Shown piece after piece: positions 42,903 to 53,690 of a stretch of DNA of 64,000 bases (the stretch's first letter is position 1; the number at the start of each line of letters is the position of its first letter). Source of the DNA: Saccharomycopsis fibuligera x Saccharomycopsis cf. fibuligera (taxonomy: Eukaryota; Ascomycota; Saccharomycetes; Ascoideales; Saccharomycopsidaceae). Made by a program: the position numbers and the translations under genes. The notes beneath the pieces are model-generated. The model had not been told where the DNA came from and ran no database searches. It saw only the letters and a list, made by a program, of their open reading frames with translations. The stretch is taken from NCBI GenBank assembly GCA_001936135.1, contig CP012811.1, positions 1,302,001 through 1,366,000 of the forward strand, given 5' to 3'.

Positions 42903-44999
42903 TCACCAAACCAAAGCCTTGATTTTCATCTTTTTTGATGATATTTGCTCTTTAAGCTTCAAGTTTCTCATTCTTTCTGCAGTTTTGCCATTTAAGTTGC
43001 TATGAGTCTTATAGTGTTGCATGCAGTTGTCGTGACGAGCAAATCTGGCTCCACACCCAGGAAATGGGCAAACATGTTTTCGCTCACCGGTGTGAATTCG
43101 AGAATGTCTTGAAACATGTCCGCTTGTCTTAAATTTTCTGCCACAAGTTTTGCATTGATACTTTCTCTCTTCTTCAGGAGCCGAATTGAATTTAAGAGTT
43201 GATGTATAATTAGCAATAGAGGAAGAGATTGAATTAGTATTGTTATTGCAATTGTTGTTGCTGTTAGCATTGACGAAATTGAAATTGGCGTTTTGGATGT
43301 TGTCCTTGTCGTCATTTGAGGACGAACTAGCATTACTGGCAAACAACTTTCCAGATGTTTTGGAGTTTTTTGATTCCTTTGAGGTTTTGGATGCAAAAGA
43401 TGTAGTTGAGGTGTTTACAATAGGATTGTCATGTTGCTGTTGCAAAAGAAGCGTTTGGCGTTGCTGTTCAGAATGAGGAATAGGAGGCAAAGGTTGCTGA
43501 AATGAAGAGTTGTGCAGAGATCCTTCTGGTAATGAAGCAGTAGTCCCAGAGCCACCAGCAAGATGTGAAGAAGGTAACGATGATTGTTGAAGCGGTGATT
43601 GGAATGATGTTTGCTGCGAAATAAATGAAGCGTTTGAGCCATCATTAAAGTATTGAGAGGTTGGAACCAATTTCAGATGGGCAATTTGCTGATTATATAA
43701 ACTGTTACTAGTGCTTATACTTCTGTTGTTGGCGCTACGAATACTAGCTCCACTATTTTCACTCATTATGTCAGATAGATGATGGCTATTGTTTTTGCTT
43801 GGATTTTGGTAAACTGGTGGCATCGGCAATGGTCTATCAAATCTCAGCGGTTGTTTTTGGCTGACTTCCACTATATTGTTGGGTATTGAACTAGCATATT
43901 CTGGAATTGAAGTTATTAATCCTTCTTTTTGGTGAACGGAATGAGTATCAATTGATGTTTGTAATGATGAGGTAGTTAAGTAAGAGCTTCTTTTATTGGC
44001 ACTCTGCGGAGTACTAAAACAAGACGAATTGGAGGATGATAATATGCTTTGGTGTCGATCCTTTATCGTAGTTTTATCTTGGGGAAAATTCATAGTAGTA
44101 TTGGTGGAACTTACTCCGCCGTTTGAAATACTAGTTGTAAATGACATAGAGTCAATTGAAGGAAGCTTCACCGACGAGGTATCACTGGATGGACTTATTG
44201 GTTGCTTTTGTGAACTTATTGTTGAACTTGAAGTTGGCCTGTTACTTTCTAATTTTACATATCTAGGATATTTAACACTAGGATTTGGATTGAACACCGG
44301 AGCAACTCTTGAAGTACCGTAGTTCTTAATTGTGGAAAGGTATCTTTTCTCAGCATTTTTGGAATGAACCTCACTGTCATCGTAATCATTGGTGTTGGCA
44401 CTAGTATCATCATCTCTCATCAAAACGTCAGAAGGGCTCATACACTTGATATTGCCATTCCTGAGGCCGCCAGAAGAGCTAGTAGTCATAGAATTGACGC
44501 CAGAATGCGAGTTAACGCTTCTGTCACTATGAAAGCCATTGTTCCACTCACATTTAATAGGGCCAAAGTTCGCGTCTTGAGGAGAGTTTGTGGTTCTAGG
44601 ACTTTGCAACTGACTAGTGCTGGCATGGTGGTGAAGTTTGCGAGAGGGTTGATTTAAACTCAGGACGTATTGAGGACGCTGCTCTCTCATTGTGCCACTA
44701 TGACTCAAATTGCTTATGCTAGGCACTGTGCTGCCACTATTATTATTTTGCATCACGATAGAGAAAGACTTGTTGAAGTGAGTATTTGTTGGGGAAAAAT
44801 GAACAGGCTGGGATCCGAGAACATGATGATCATTGGCGCTTGAATTTGGGGATATTGGAGAATAGGCGTTGTGATTCAACAGATTATTGACTGTAATGAC
44901 GTTTGGTTTTCGGTTAGTACCGTTACTATTAGCGGTACTGAAGTTCGACATACCAGAGTCTAGATTTAGATGAAGATTTGGATTGAAAGGAGGATGCAT
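42903..44999 (-). CDS. NRG-type C2H2 zinc-finger transcription factor
   Basis: 698 residues. The first 600 are Asn/Ser/Gln/Pro-rich and unlike any enzyme. Two C2H2 fingers lie near the end. Finger 1 uses C616, C619, H632 and H636. Finger 2 uses C644, C649, H662 and H666. The sequences TSGHVSRHSRIHTGERKHVCP and RFARHDNCMQHYKTH are of the Nrg1/Nrg2 class, repressors that recruit Tup1 and control hyphal growth, carbon source and stress genes. A basic tail of 32 residues (KLKEQISSKKMKIK) follows. At 698 residues it is more than twice the length of Candida albicans Nrg1, so it may be another member of the group. It is the only gene in 16 kb, with 5.2 kb empty after it and 8.7 kb empty before it. 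Confidence 0.85.
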   Translation of the reverse strand: MHPPFNPNLHLNLDSGMSNFSTANSNGTNRKPNVITVNNLLNHNAYSPISPNSSANDHHVLGSQPVHFSPTNTHFNKSFSIVMQNNNSGSTVPSISNLSHSGTMREQRPQYVLSLNQPSRKLHHHASTSQLQSPRTTNSPQDANFGPIKCEWNNGFHSDRSVNSHSGVNSMTTSSSGGLRNGNIKCMSPSDVLMRDDDTSANTNDYDDSEVHSKNAEKRYLSTIKNYGTSRVAPVFNPNPSVKYPRYVKLESNRPTSSSTISSQKQPISPSSDTSSVKLPSIDSMSFTTSISNGGVSSTNTTMNFPQDKTTIKDRHQSILSSSNSSCFSTPQSANKRSSYLTTSSLQTSIDTHSVHQKEGLITSIPEYASSIPNNIVEVSQKQPLRFDRPLPMPPVYQNPSKNNSHHLSDIMSENSGASIRSANNRSISTSNSLYNQQIAHLKLVPTSQYFNDGSNASFISQQTSFQSPLQQSSLPSSHLAGGSGTTASLPEGSLHNSSFQQPLPPIPHSEQQRQTLLLQQQHDNPIVNTSTTSFASKTSKESKNSKTSGKLFASNASSSSNDDKDNIQNANFNFVNANSNNNCNNNTNSISSSIANYTSTLKFNSAPEEERKYQCKTCGRKFKTSGHVSRHSRIHTGERKHVCPFPGCGARFARHDNCMQHYKTHSNLNGKTAERMRNLKLKEQISSKKMKIKALVW

Positions 45000-47900
45000 T
45001 ACTTGTTATTCATTGAGAATTGGAGGAAATGAGGGTGGGTTTAAGTTGCAATTGCGACCAGTATGAATGGTTCTGATTCAACAAAAATAGATTGGGTTGA
45101 ATAATTACTGATACTGTGAAATAATCTTATAGCAAAATAACTGCTATTCCTTATGGTTTGCGTGATAAAGTTGTAAACAAGAGTATGTCCTCTGTAGAAT
45201 TTTGTTTATAAAAAGAAAACACAAAACAAACACAGTGACAATCTTGAAAGGCAAAAAGTGAGTAAGAAACGTAACCAGATGAAAACGAAACAGATTAGCT
45301 ACACTGATGAATGTGTTCTTTGATGACTTGTGATGTTTTTAGTGAAATTGGATTTGTTAATTTTGCTTTCCTTGCTGTTGTAGCTCACTTTAACAAAGAA
45401 TAAAGAGTTAAAAAAGAAAATGAATGCGAATTGGGAACGGAGGGACAAGCGTGCGCAAAATAAGGTTGAGAGCCAAAGCTGACGGACAAAAACCCGGGGG
45501 GAGCACGAAATAATGTGTGTGTGGGAAATTGTGAAGATTGGCAGTTAAACTACAAGCAACAGCAAAAGATTTAAGGATGATAATCTTTATCACAAGGACT
45601 GGTAGGGGACAAATGGGATAGAAGAGCAGTCAAAAAAAACCCACAAAATACCAGAAACTTGGAAAGTAAACGGCCAGGAAGCCTGCTGGCGACAAGAGAA
45701 TGGGCCCTCAGAGTTGTTTTATATTTATTTGTTTGGCCATTTTTTGGTTGTTCTCCCTGCCCAAAAACACCCGCAGGGCCCTACGCAGATAGGCGCATTG
45801 CAGTAAATATATTTGCACTATGCTACATGAACATGCGTTGGTATGCGGTACCTCTGTTTGTTTTTTATGATGCGGTAGGTAAACGTATATAACTACAGGT
45901 TACTACATCATGAAGCATTATACGTTGCAGTATGAGACATTAAATCATACATAATGTATGTGTCTATCTGCCAAGTTATGTCTACTGCTTTTAGGCCTAG
46001 GGCTGCAGATAGAATGATTGCCGGATACAATATACTGGTGAGATTAGACCATTAGATGTTCTGCAAAATTACAGCCCAATTGACATAGAGTAAGTTGCTT
46101 TTTGGCATTATTGCTGCTAGCTGGAACCCTCAGTACCTTCTTTTTTTAGAGATTCCACCTTCACAAGACAAGCAGCATGGTTCAAATTAATCAACGATTT
46201 CATGACACAGACCTAAGTTCATTGATATGCAATGCGATACTTTCCGGTCCTTGCCATTTTACCTCCATCAGATCCAGATTGGACATGCTTCACTTTTTAG
46301 TCCTTAACTGCAGGGCATGAATTGTTCAAAAACAGGTTGCACTCAAATTCTACAGCAGACAGCCTCCGAAAGTAATATATATGCTACTTATACCAGATCT
46401 TTTAATTGGCTCGATCCGTAACTTATCTAGTGGCCGTTGAAAAAACCAAACTTCGTGTCTGGTGACTATAACTGTTTCACAGGTGGTCTCAAACCAGTTT
46501 ATGCAGTCTACAATGAACTTGCTTTACTGATTTATTCATTTTGTCTGTCGTGATACTTTTTGTTTTGCTTTCACCCTTTTCTTTTTGTTTGTCCTCTGCT
46601 TTGAACGCGGTTCCTGAATTTCATCTCACTGATTAAAACTGTTACATTTCAAACAATTGTTCTACTTCACGCGCAAAATTAGCTATCATCGATCAAGGGA
46701 TGCGAAAATTGCTAAAACTAGTTTTGTTCTACTGCAACGTTAAGCACGACTCAAAACGCTGAAGCGCCACATTACTTGAGCTTGCAACTTAGGTACTATA
46801 CCAGCACCCATTACACCATCGGGCCCTTAACTTCCATGCTGCAGCAGACAAAAAAGAAGCAACCAGTTAGGACTGGCCGAGAACTGGAACTGAATAAACA
46901 GTTTCCTGTTCAGAAACATCCTACGTTAGTCAAAAACATTTGAGCTTAACCAAAATGACACTTCCCTTGCACCGTTGATAGCATACCCTTAGCTAGTTTA
47001 GCACCAAACTTTCTATTTCACTAGCATGTTACAGATATTTGTGTTAACCAGACTATCAGGTTTAGCTGCAAAGAGCTTATTCAGCTCAAAACTTAAAGTT
47101 CGATTTTCATTTGTTCTTTCTTGAAATCCGGCTATTTGCGCCAACTAAAGTAAAAACCGCGCACTACTTATTATACCCTGTATGGGTTGTAAAAAAGTGT
47201 ATAAAATGGTAACAACTTTTTCATTGCATTTAAAAGATGAGATTTTTCTTTTGTCCTCCCATAAACGGTTGAGCACTTTGTCGTAATCTGCTGAACTTTT
47301 GATTAGCTAATGGTAATTCATTAATTGGTTTTAATGATGTTTTGCGATTTTTTGCATTGACGCAAAATCACGCATCAGAACGCGGTGAGCTGTTTAATTT
47401 GGACTAACAAATGTTAAAAATAGTAAAAGGGAACCAATACTAGGACAATAAGTTGCAGCCGTTGGCTAAATAAAGATAAACATTCAGAAGAGGAAGAAAA
47501 AAACTATACCAGTGTTTTTGTTCACGAAGCAATAGGTTGTCATGATTTTGGAAACTTTGCTAATTCTTTCATATAACTTTTGGGCTTGTAAACCATCTAT
47601 CGAATTGCTTCATAGCGCACGCTCTTTTCTTTCCAGTTTATTTTTAGTCGGCTTTTTGTGTCTTGCATAAACGTCATATAGCGCCGAGTCCAATGCCTCT
47701 TTTGGGAAACTTTGTGCTCCGGGACGACCTATTTTGGTTGCTTTCTGTGTGCCTGATGAAGATCAGCAAAAAGGATGTTCAGGAACCTCGGCGTTGAGGT
47801 TTATTATTATACAAATAATAATGGGAATAACGGATAGATTATTTTTTTTTTCTAAAAATCCTTCAGATGATGTCTTGGAGAAACATATGCCACACTAACA

Positions 47901-49033
47901 CCTGGGCTTATTGGAAACTCAAAGTGTTTGGACTGCAGTTGTGATTCAATTGAACTATCAATGAAACAAGTAAGCGCTTTAAAAGTTCTGCTAACAATTG
48001 GACAGCAATATAAACAAGTAGAATTCAATTTTAAATAAAGGTTTAATTACCAGTTCCGAGTACCATTGTCTTTGTTCAAAAAAAAAATAAAAAAAATAAA
48101 AAAACAGCCACCTTTTGTAGACTTTTTGAGCATAGCATTATATTAACAATTGCAATTTCCAACTGTATACTTTTGGCAAATGGACAAGGACTTTCTATAA
48201 AGTTCTTTCTTTTTTTTTTTTTTTTTTTGTTTGTTCCGTATTGACTGATAGTATCAGACCAAGAAAGCACATATGAAATATGAACAATCAGCAGCAGAAA
48301 AACCGAGATATGATACAACTCGGAGCTAGAAAAAAAAAGAGAAAAAGACGCAAGATCTTTTATAAGATGGAAAAAGTTTTTCAATAACAATCACATTAAA
48401 ATAAACTAAGCACAGTGAGTAAAATTTGGTTCTTAATCACCCTGAGCATTTATCCGCTGCCAGTTCAGTATATTATGCGTTATGCTAGCGCCAGTCACAG
48501 GATAGGACTTATAGCATTAAAGCAGTCCAAATTATATAACAAATCTACAAATCATTGGTTGAAAGAAACTTAAGTAAAAACACCAAAAAAGTTTTCGTTT
48601 GGGCGCGTCAAGAAGCTAAGACTTTGTGTTTATATTAGTAGTAACTATCGCAACGAGATAAAAAAAAAGTGGGAGTCTGATGCATTGATGGCTATAATGG
48701 ATTGGAAAATCTTGGTAACAGCGGTACCGGAAACCCTATACTGTACATTGTTTGCTGTATAACAAAGGCAACAGAAGGTAAACTTGAGAGACACAAATGC
48801 AAAAATAGTGCTATTGGGCCAAAGAAAACCGTTTGAAAGAAGGTGAAGAAAAAAAAACCGTCAAAATGAAAAGAAAGATTATACTGTACATTTACAGCAG
48901 TTATGGTTATTGGCAGCATTTGGTAGTGCCGAGAAAATTTTAGAATAAATACGGAAGTTAGACACTGCAAGGAGTTACGCGTGTTTTGCATAATGCCTGC
49001 ATCATGCAGTTGCCTCTTGATTTTTTTTTTTTT

Positions 49034-49062
49034 ATTTTTCGTTTTTCGTTTTTCATTTTTCG
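49034..49062. repeat. (TTTTTCG)n short tandem repeat
   Basis: Four copies of a 7-base TTTTTCG-like unit, one with A in place of G. Confidence 0.8.
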
Positions 49063-50311
49063 TTTTAGCCCTTTAGACTGCTCCTGACAGTAAGAAACTT
49101 TGATACTGGGTACGTGCCCAACAAACCATTTGACAATGTAAACATGGCTTTTGTTTCCAGTCATTGTTACTAAAAAATTCTAAACTTTAGGATTTTTTGT
49201 ATCATATATATTTGTGCTTGAGATCCAACGATGTTGACACTTCTAGAAATTCACATTGGTGGTCAGATCATCCTGCATTAATGCAAGTTTCAACTAACGT
49301 CAACTCATTCGCTAGAAGTTGAGCTTACCATGCTACTGTACAATCGAGAAATCGTGCCCTTTCATTTAAAATAATTGAAGATATTATAGAAATCGTTAAC
49401 AAAGGATGCCACATAAAAATTCCTCAAAAACGGTCATTACAGTCATCTTCTTGTTTTCTGAGTCTCATGTATAGTTTGCGCCTTGGAAAAAAAAAAAGAC
49501 TTACAATTTTGATAACAACCAACAAGACCTGTTAGCATAGCCGATTAAAACGGTTGTAACGACATTCAAAACATGGAAGGGCATTAATAAGCTTCTCGTG
49601 AGTAAATAATTATGGTACATTACCTTTTTTTTTTATATATAATTATTATAGCATGAACAACAATATATGTTTGAACATCAGTCATTAATAAATACGAGCC
49701 TGCAATTTATCCTGTTTTTCTAATTTTTTTTTTTTTTTAATCTTAGGCAAGTATGCTTAATTTTGGTTTTAGTCCCGAAACAAATTCGTCTTTCTTTCCG
49801 GTTTTGGTACCATAAAGTTTGAGGTTCTTGGTTGGTAGTTGACTAGACCGTGGTTGTTAATGGTCATTTGGAACGAGGAGTATGATACAACAACATATAA
49901 GTAAAAATCGGACAAAAAAACGTAGACCGTACATGTTTTGACCAAATTTGATCAAGTGGAAATTGAAGTTTACATCACCAAAATAAGTTGAAACAACTTC
50001 AATATGTGTTTAATACCACCCATCTAGACAGCCCATTTAGAGTTAAGGAAAGGGTTTTTATTTTTTTTATTTTTATTTTTAATTTTTTTTTTTTTTTTGG
50101 CCGGGTTTTTGAATAATCGTTGAATACCTATTGTTGATTTTGCAACAGAGTCTAACTTTTTTGACCTTGTTCTTTGAATGTTGTAATTATTTGGCGGTGA
50201 CTATTGTCAAAGAAGTTTGAAGTTGACCCCGCGCCAAACCTTATGCTTCAAAGGGGAAAGGGGCTCTCTTTTCTTCCCAAAATGTCAGCTGCAGCAAGAA
50301 GCTTCATTGCA

Positions 50312-50342
<31 letters not shown>
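50312..50342. repeat. T12-A19 foldback
   Basis: Twelve T are followed directly by nineteen A. The junction forms a perfect AT hairpin. Confidence 0.9.
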
Positions 50343-50403
50343 CTTTAACTTGCTGAAGAATCATAATTATAAGCATGCATCAAGCACCATTTACAAAATG
50401 GCC

Positions 50404-50575
50404 AATATATAAATACTGGTAGCTTGTATTCTCCCCTTAGTTCCTTCGAACAAATGCCATTCTACTTTGAGTATTCTTTTCAATCACCGCTTTTTTTTTT
50501 TATGTCTACAGTGGAAAGGGAAGGAAATCAAGGTTGTGATGAATTTGTTTACAGCGTTTTTGTCCCGCAAAACTG
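50404..50575 (+). promoter_or_regulatory. TATA box with T-rich leader and a 24-codon short frame
   Basis: ATATATAAATA at 50404 is followed by a pyrimidine-rich leader and a T11 run. A frame of 24 codons (MSTVEREGNQGC...) then runs from about 50501 to 50575. This looks like a core promoter, but the frame is too short to call a gene. It could drive a non-coding transcript towards HSF1. Confidence 0.3.
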
Positions 50576-51485
50576 AATAATTGTAAAATAGAGACGAAAT
50601 TAAATTATTTTGGCGTTTTTGGTTCTCCAACACTATTTTGCTACAGAGTTTATCAGTTGCTACTAAAGAGCTCATTAAAATATAATAATGGTCACTGTGT
50701 CTTAGACAATAGTAAGGTTGAGCTGAAAAAATGCATTAATCCACAGAGCAGTAAGCTCTTTAATAAGCATTCGACCAATTACCATGCTCGCCAGTACTGT
50801 CAAATGCTGCCAAGCGGCTATTATTTACATTTTGTATCACACACCAGAAACACCAGCAACAGAATCAAAACAAAAATAAGGCTAAGAGAGAGACCAAAAA
50901 AAAAAAAAAAATCCAATGAAACCAAAAGAGGCACGAGAAGGAGAGAAAAAGCAACATTCTATATGCAGTGCTAGCAAACAACTGCAATGAATCAAAACGT
51001 CAATTCAAAGAGATTGAGAAAATATAATGTTATGGAAACAACTATAAATCAACAAAATTGTTGGACTTAATTGTGATGGTATAATTTGCATTTATAGCTG
51101 CCTGAGCATGCTATAAATATAGGGCTTCAATGGCTTGTAGCAAAAGGACTTAAAGCATGATAAAACAGAGACAACAAATGCAAAAAAGCGTTTAATATAT
51201 GGTTTTATATTCTTGGGCTCCCCCCAGAAAAAAATTGCATTGAAATTCTACGCATAGTGCCTGCAGATGTCAGTGAGAAATGGACGTTGTGGGTGGGGCA
51301 CTAAGGGACTGGTTACTCTGCCTTTATTGAATCTATTTTGTCCATTCCAACATGCATAATCTATGAATCACATGACTCATTTTCTAAAGCTATAGTAGAG
51401 TCCTGAAACCTGGAGTGTTCTACAGCCAATTTGACGAGCATAGGTATGAAACTGTAAGATCAGTACCTTACCCAGCATTGAAGTG

Positions 51486-51514
51486 CTAATAATAATAATA
51501 ATATAATAATAAAA
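51486..51514. repeat. (AAT)n microsatellite
   Basis: Eight to nine AAT triplets with one interruption, in non-coding DNA. Confidence 0.85.
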
Positions 51515-51719
51515 CTATAGTAATTAATAATGAAGTTGAGAAATGTCTCATAACTCTTCAAAGTTGTTCTTAATCCAAGTTCACGTTTATAGCTGTGAGA
51601 AAAATAGCACAGAAAACAAACAATTAAGAAAAACTATTCAAAAGCTCACCAATACAAAAAACAACGCCAGCCAGGAGATCCAAATTATGCGGTCTCATTA
51701 AGGTGAGAAACGCCCTCCC

Positions 51720-51780
51720 AAAAAAACAAAAAACAAAAAACAAAAAACAAAAAACAAAAAACAAAAAACAAAAAAAAAAC
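51720..51780. repeat. (AAAAAAC)n 7-bp tandem repeat
   Basis: About eight copies of AAAAAAC run head to tail and end in a longer A run. The 7-base period keeps changing the reading frame, so it is not coding. Confidence 0.95.
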
Positions 51781-52121
51781 AAATCAGGCAGTGTTAACCA
51801 ACAAGAAGTTCTGGTTTTTGTTTTCCTGTGACAGCAGCCAGGCGTTTCTAACGCCAATAGCCAAATTAAAGTTAGCAGTGGTTTGCTTAGTGCGTAGCCT
51901 GCCAATAAGCGAACGTGCGGATACCCCGGAAAGAAAACTTTGGTCTTTGCCATTGTGACACATAGCTCTGCGACGGTTCAGGGTAAAGTTTCACTTTACC
52001 CGACAGGCTAAAGTGGTGTTGGATGTTTTGGCGGTAATGATGATCGCCATCAAAATCAGAAGGTGACGCAGATCTCGGTGTTAACGAAAGGGGCAACGGA
52101 GGGAAAAGTGTCGGTTTTTGA

Positions 52122-52496
52122 GTACAGAAGACTGCGTACCTGAACCGCAAAATTTGGCACTATAGCGGTCTAGGCCCCGGTAATTCTAGGGATTGGTACC
52201 CTGGAAATGAACGGGTATTCAGTCTGTCTATCGACAACGACAAGATCAACATGAACGGATATGACTACAGCAAGAAACTTGAGATCATTGTGGCAAACGA
52301 TGTCCTGTTGCAAGATTTACACTAGAATATCGGATTTCGGAAACATATTAAGGCAGTTGAGATACTGAAGAGCTACAAACTTGTTCAAATGGAACCTGCT
52401 AGCAATATTTCTAAAGTCTGCTAGTGCACGTTTAGTTTTGGACGACAAGGTGAAGTATTGTCTCATGGGGCAAAGAGCCCCGTTATCCGCTTTTAA
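52122..52496 (+). pseudogene. Candidate gene relic: coding-like frame with two in-frame stops
   Basis: One plus-strand frame is open for 67 codons (52122-52325, ending TAG). It then continues for 32 codons to a second TAG and 23 more to a TAA, so there are only two internal stops in about 122 codons. The first block has mixed, protein-like composition (NRKIWHYSGLGPGN, DWYPGNERVFSLSIDND, YDYSKKLEIIVANDV) rather than low complexity. No ATG precedes it and no family is recognised. Either it is the remains of a decayed gene, an exon of a gene I cannot reconstruct, or chance in a GC-richer stretch. Confidence 0.35.
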
Positions 52497-52574
52497 GTCC
52501 AGCAGTGGCGAATTGCCTCTAAACCTTATAGCTTGAGTTGATTGGGGCTGGGCGTCAGCGCGAACTCAGCAAAA

Positions 52575-52598
52575 CACAAACAAACAAACAAACAAACA
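52575..52598. repeat. (AAAC)n microsatellite
   Basis: About six AAAC units in the GC-richer end of gene desert 2. Confidence 0.85.
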
Positions 52599-53120
52599 TA
52601 AGCAGCAAAACAAAACCGCTCAAAGTTGGCTAGAAAGCTTGTCCTGAGAAAGCTAACTGAATGGCTCGGACGCGGGCTTGTCAGCGGAGAGCCGAAAAGG
52701 GCGCTTCTATTTGGGGCAAGCCAAGCGCTCTCTGTCAGTTTGTGAGGTATTTACACTTTGAAGTAGCATTTTGGCATAAACAATCTGTATTTGGTTGAAT
52801 ACAGTCTAGTATAAAACAAGATCCAATCGAGATCTTGATTTCCTAAAAGCTACAGGTTGACAGAAAGCTAGTCTTCCGTAAGATTGCCGGTGCCTCTCTG
52901 GGTGCCGGGATCTGAACAGGCGAGGGTGTCTGCTAAAGTCGTTGGCATGGCTGGGGGGCAAGTTAATATTTGCACAACTGACATACGAGTGCACTAATGG
53001 ATTACACCACTTTTGCACACTGGCCGTCATCGATGATACGGTCGTAGTTACTGCAACCTCCCTGAGAGACACTGGAAAGATACCGGCGCTAAAGAGACAA
53101 ACAAGCACACGCGCACAGAG

Positions 53121-53176
53121 CCCCTGTAAGCAACCAGGAAAGTGCCTTGGTGCGTGTGCACTCGTTGGGAGCCCCT
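53121..53176 (+). promoter_or_regulatory. Two STRE-type CCCCT elements upstream of HSF1
   Basis: CCCCT occurs at 53121-53125 and again at 53172-53176, both within a repeated GAGCCCCTG-like context. CCCCT/AGGGG is the core of the general stress response element bound by Msn2/Msn4-type factors. The pentamer is common by chance, so this is only suggestive. Confidence 0.3.
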
Positions 53177-53225
53177 GAACACAGAGATTACCCTGCCTGG
53201 ATTCCTATTGTCTGCGGAGGCTCTG

Positions 53226-53263
53226 GAATCTTCTGGAAAGTTCCATCCAGTTCCATCCAGTTC
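53226..53263 (+). promoter_or_regulatory. Heat-shock element array in the HSF1 promoter
   Basis: Four perfect alternating units in 5-bp register are seen: GAA (53226), TTC (53231), GAA (53236) and TTC (53241). Further TTC units follow at 53251 and 53261, still in phase, carried by a 10-bp direct repeat TTCCATCCAG. This is a canonical HSE followed by a gapped extension, about 430-465 bp before the HSF1 ATG. It implies that Hsf1 binds its own promoter. Confidence 0.8.
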
Positions 53264-53326
53264 GGTGGCGATCGACAGCGCATGGGTACCGGCGGGGCCC
53301 CCGGGTGGCGCTAAGAATCCGGCAAG

Positions 53327-53349
53327 AAAAAAAAAAAAAAAAAAAAAAA
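53327..53349. repeat. A23 homopolymer in the HSF1 promoter
   Basis: Twenty-three A residues lie just downstream of the heat-shock element array, a likely nucleosome-free tract. Confidence 0.9.
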
Positions 53350-53690
53350 GCGACAAAACTGCGAAAGTTAAAGGAATTTTCTAGAATCGCTCGTGGTCGC
53401 CAGAGTATAAGGAGCGGGCATTTTTCCATTTGATTCTTTCTGGTTCCGCAAACTCTGCTTTGTTCTGCTCTGCTCTGTTCACACCACCCTACTCATTCTC
53501 TCCCGCCCACTAACCCAACCTACAGTATCTGTCTCTCTGGATCGCACTGCTAATCGGCGCACCGCTTCGTTAGACCGCAATATCGCAAAACCTCTTTCCA
53601 TCTCCAAGCGCTTATCCGCTACGTTTCCACCGCCTCTGCCCATTCATTCCCTCTTCCCTCTTTTGTCTCTTGTCGCTTGCTTGTTTCCTC

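Larger units (their letters stand above)
45000..53690. other. Gene desert 2: 8.7 kb divergent interval between the NRG-type gene and HSF1
   Basis: There is no intact gene on either strand. The left 6.5 kb is AT-rich with homopolymer and short tandem repeats. The right part (about 51.8-53.7 kb) is GC-richer. It contains three perfect hairpins, a coding-like frame with two stops (52122-52496), repeated AAAC words, an A23 run and the HSF1 promoter. A TATA box with a pyrimidine-rich leader and a 24-codon frame occurs at 50404-50575. I found no tRNA or known ncRNA. Confidence 0.6.

Noticed and set aside
52806-53384. Several overlapping frames of 75-100 codons on both strands before HSF1
   Set aside because: Both strands are open at once because the region is GC-richer. 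Starts are non-ATG and the DNA carries the HSF1 promoter elements.
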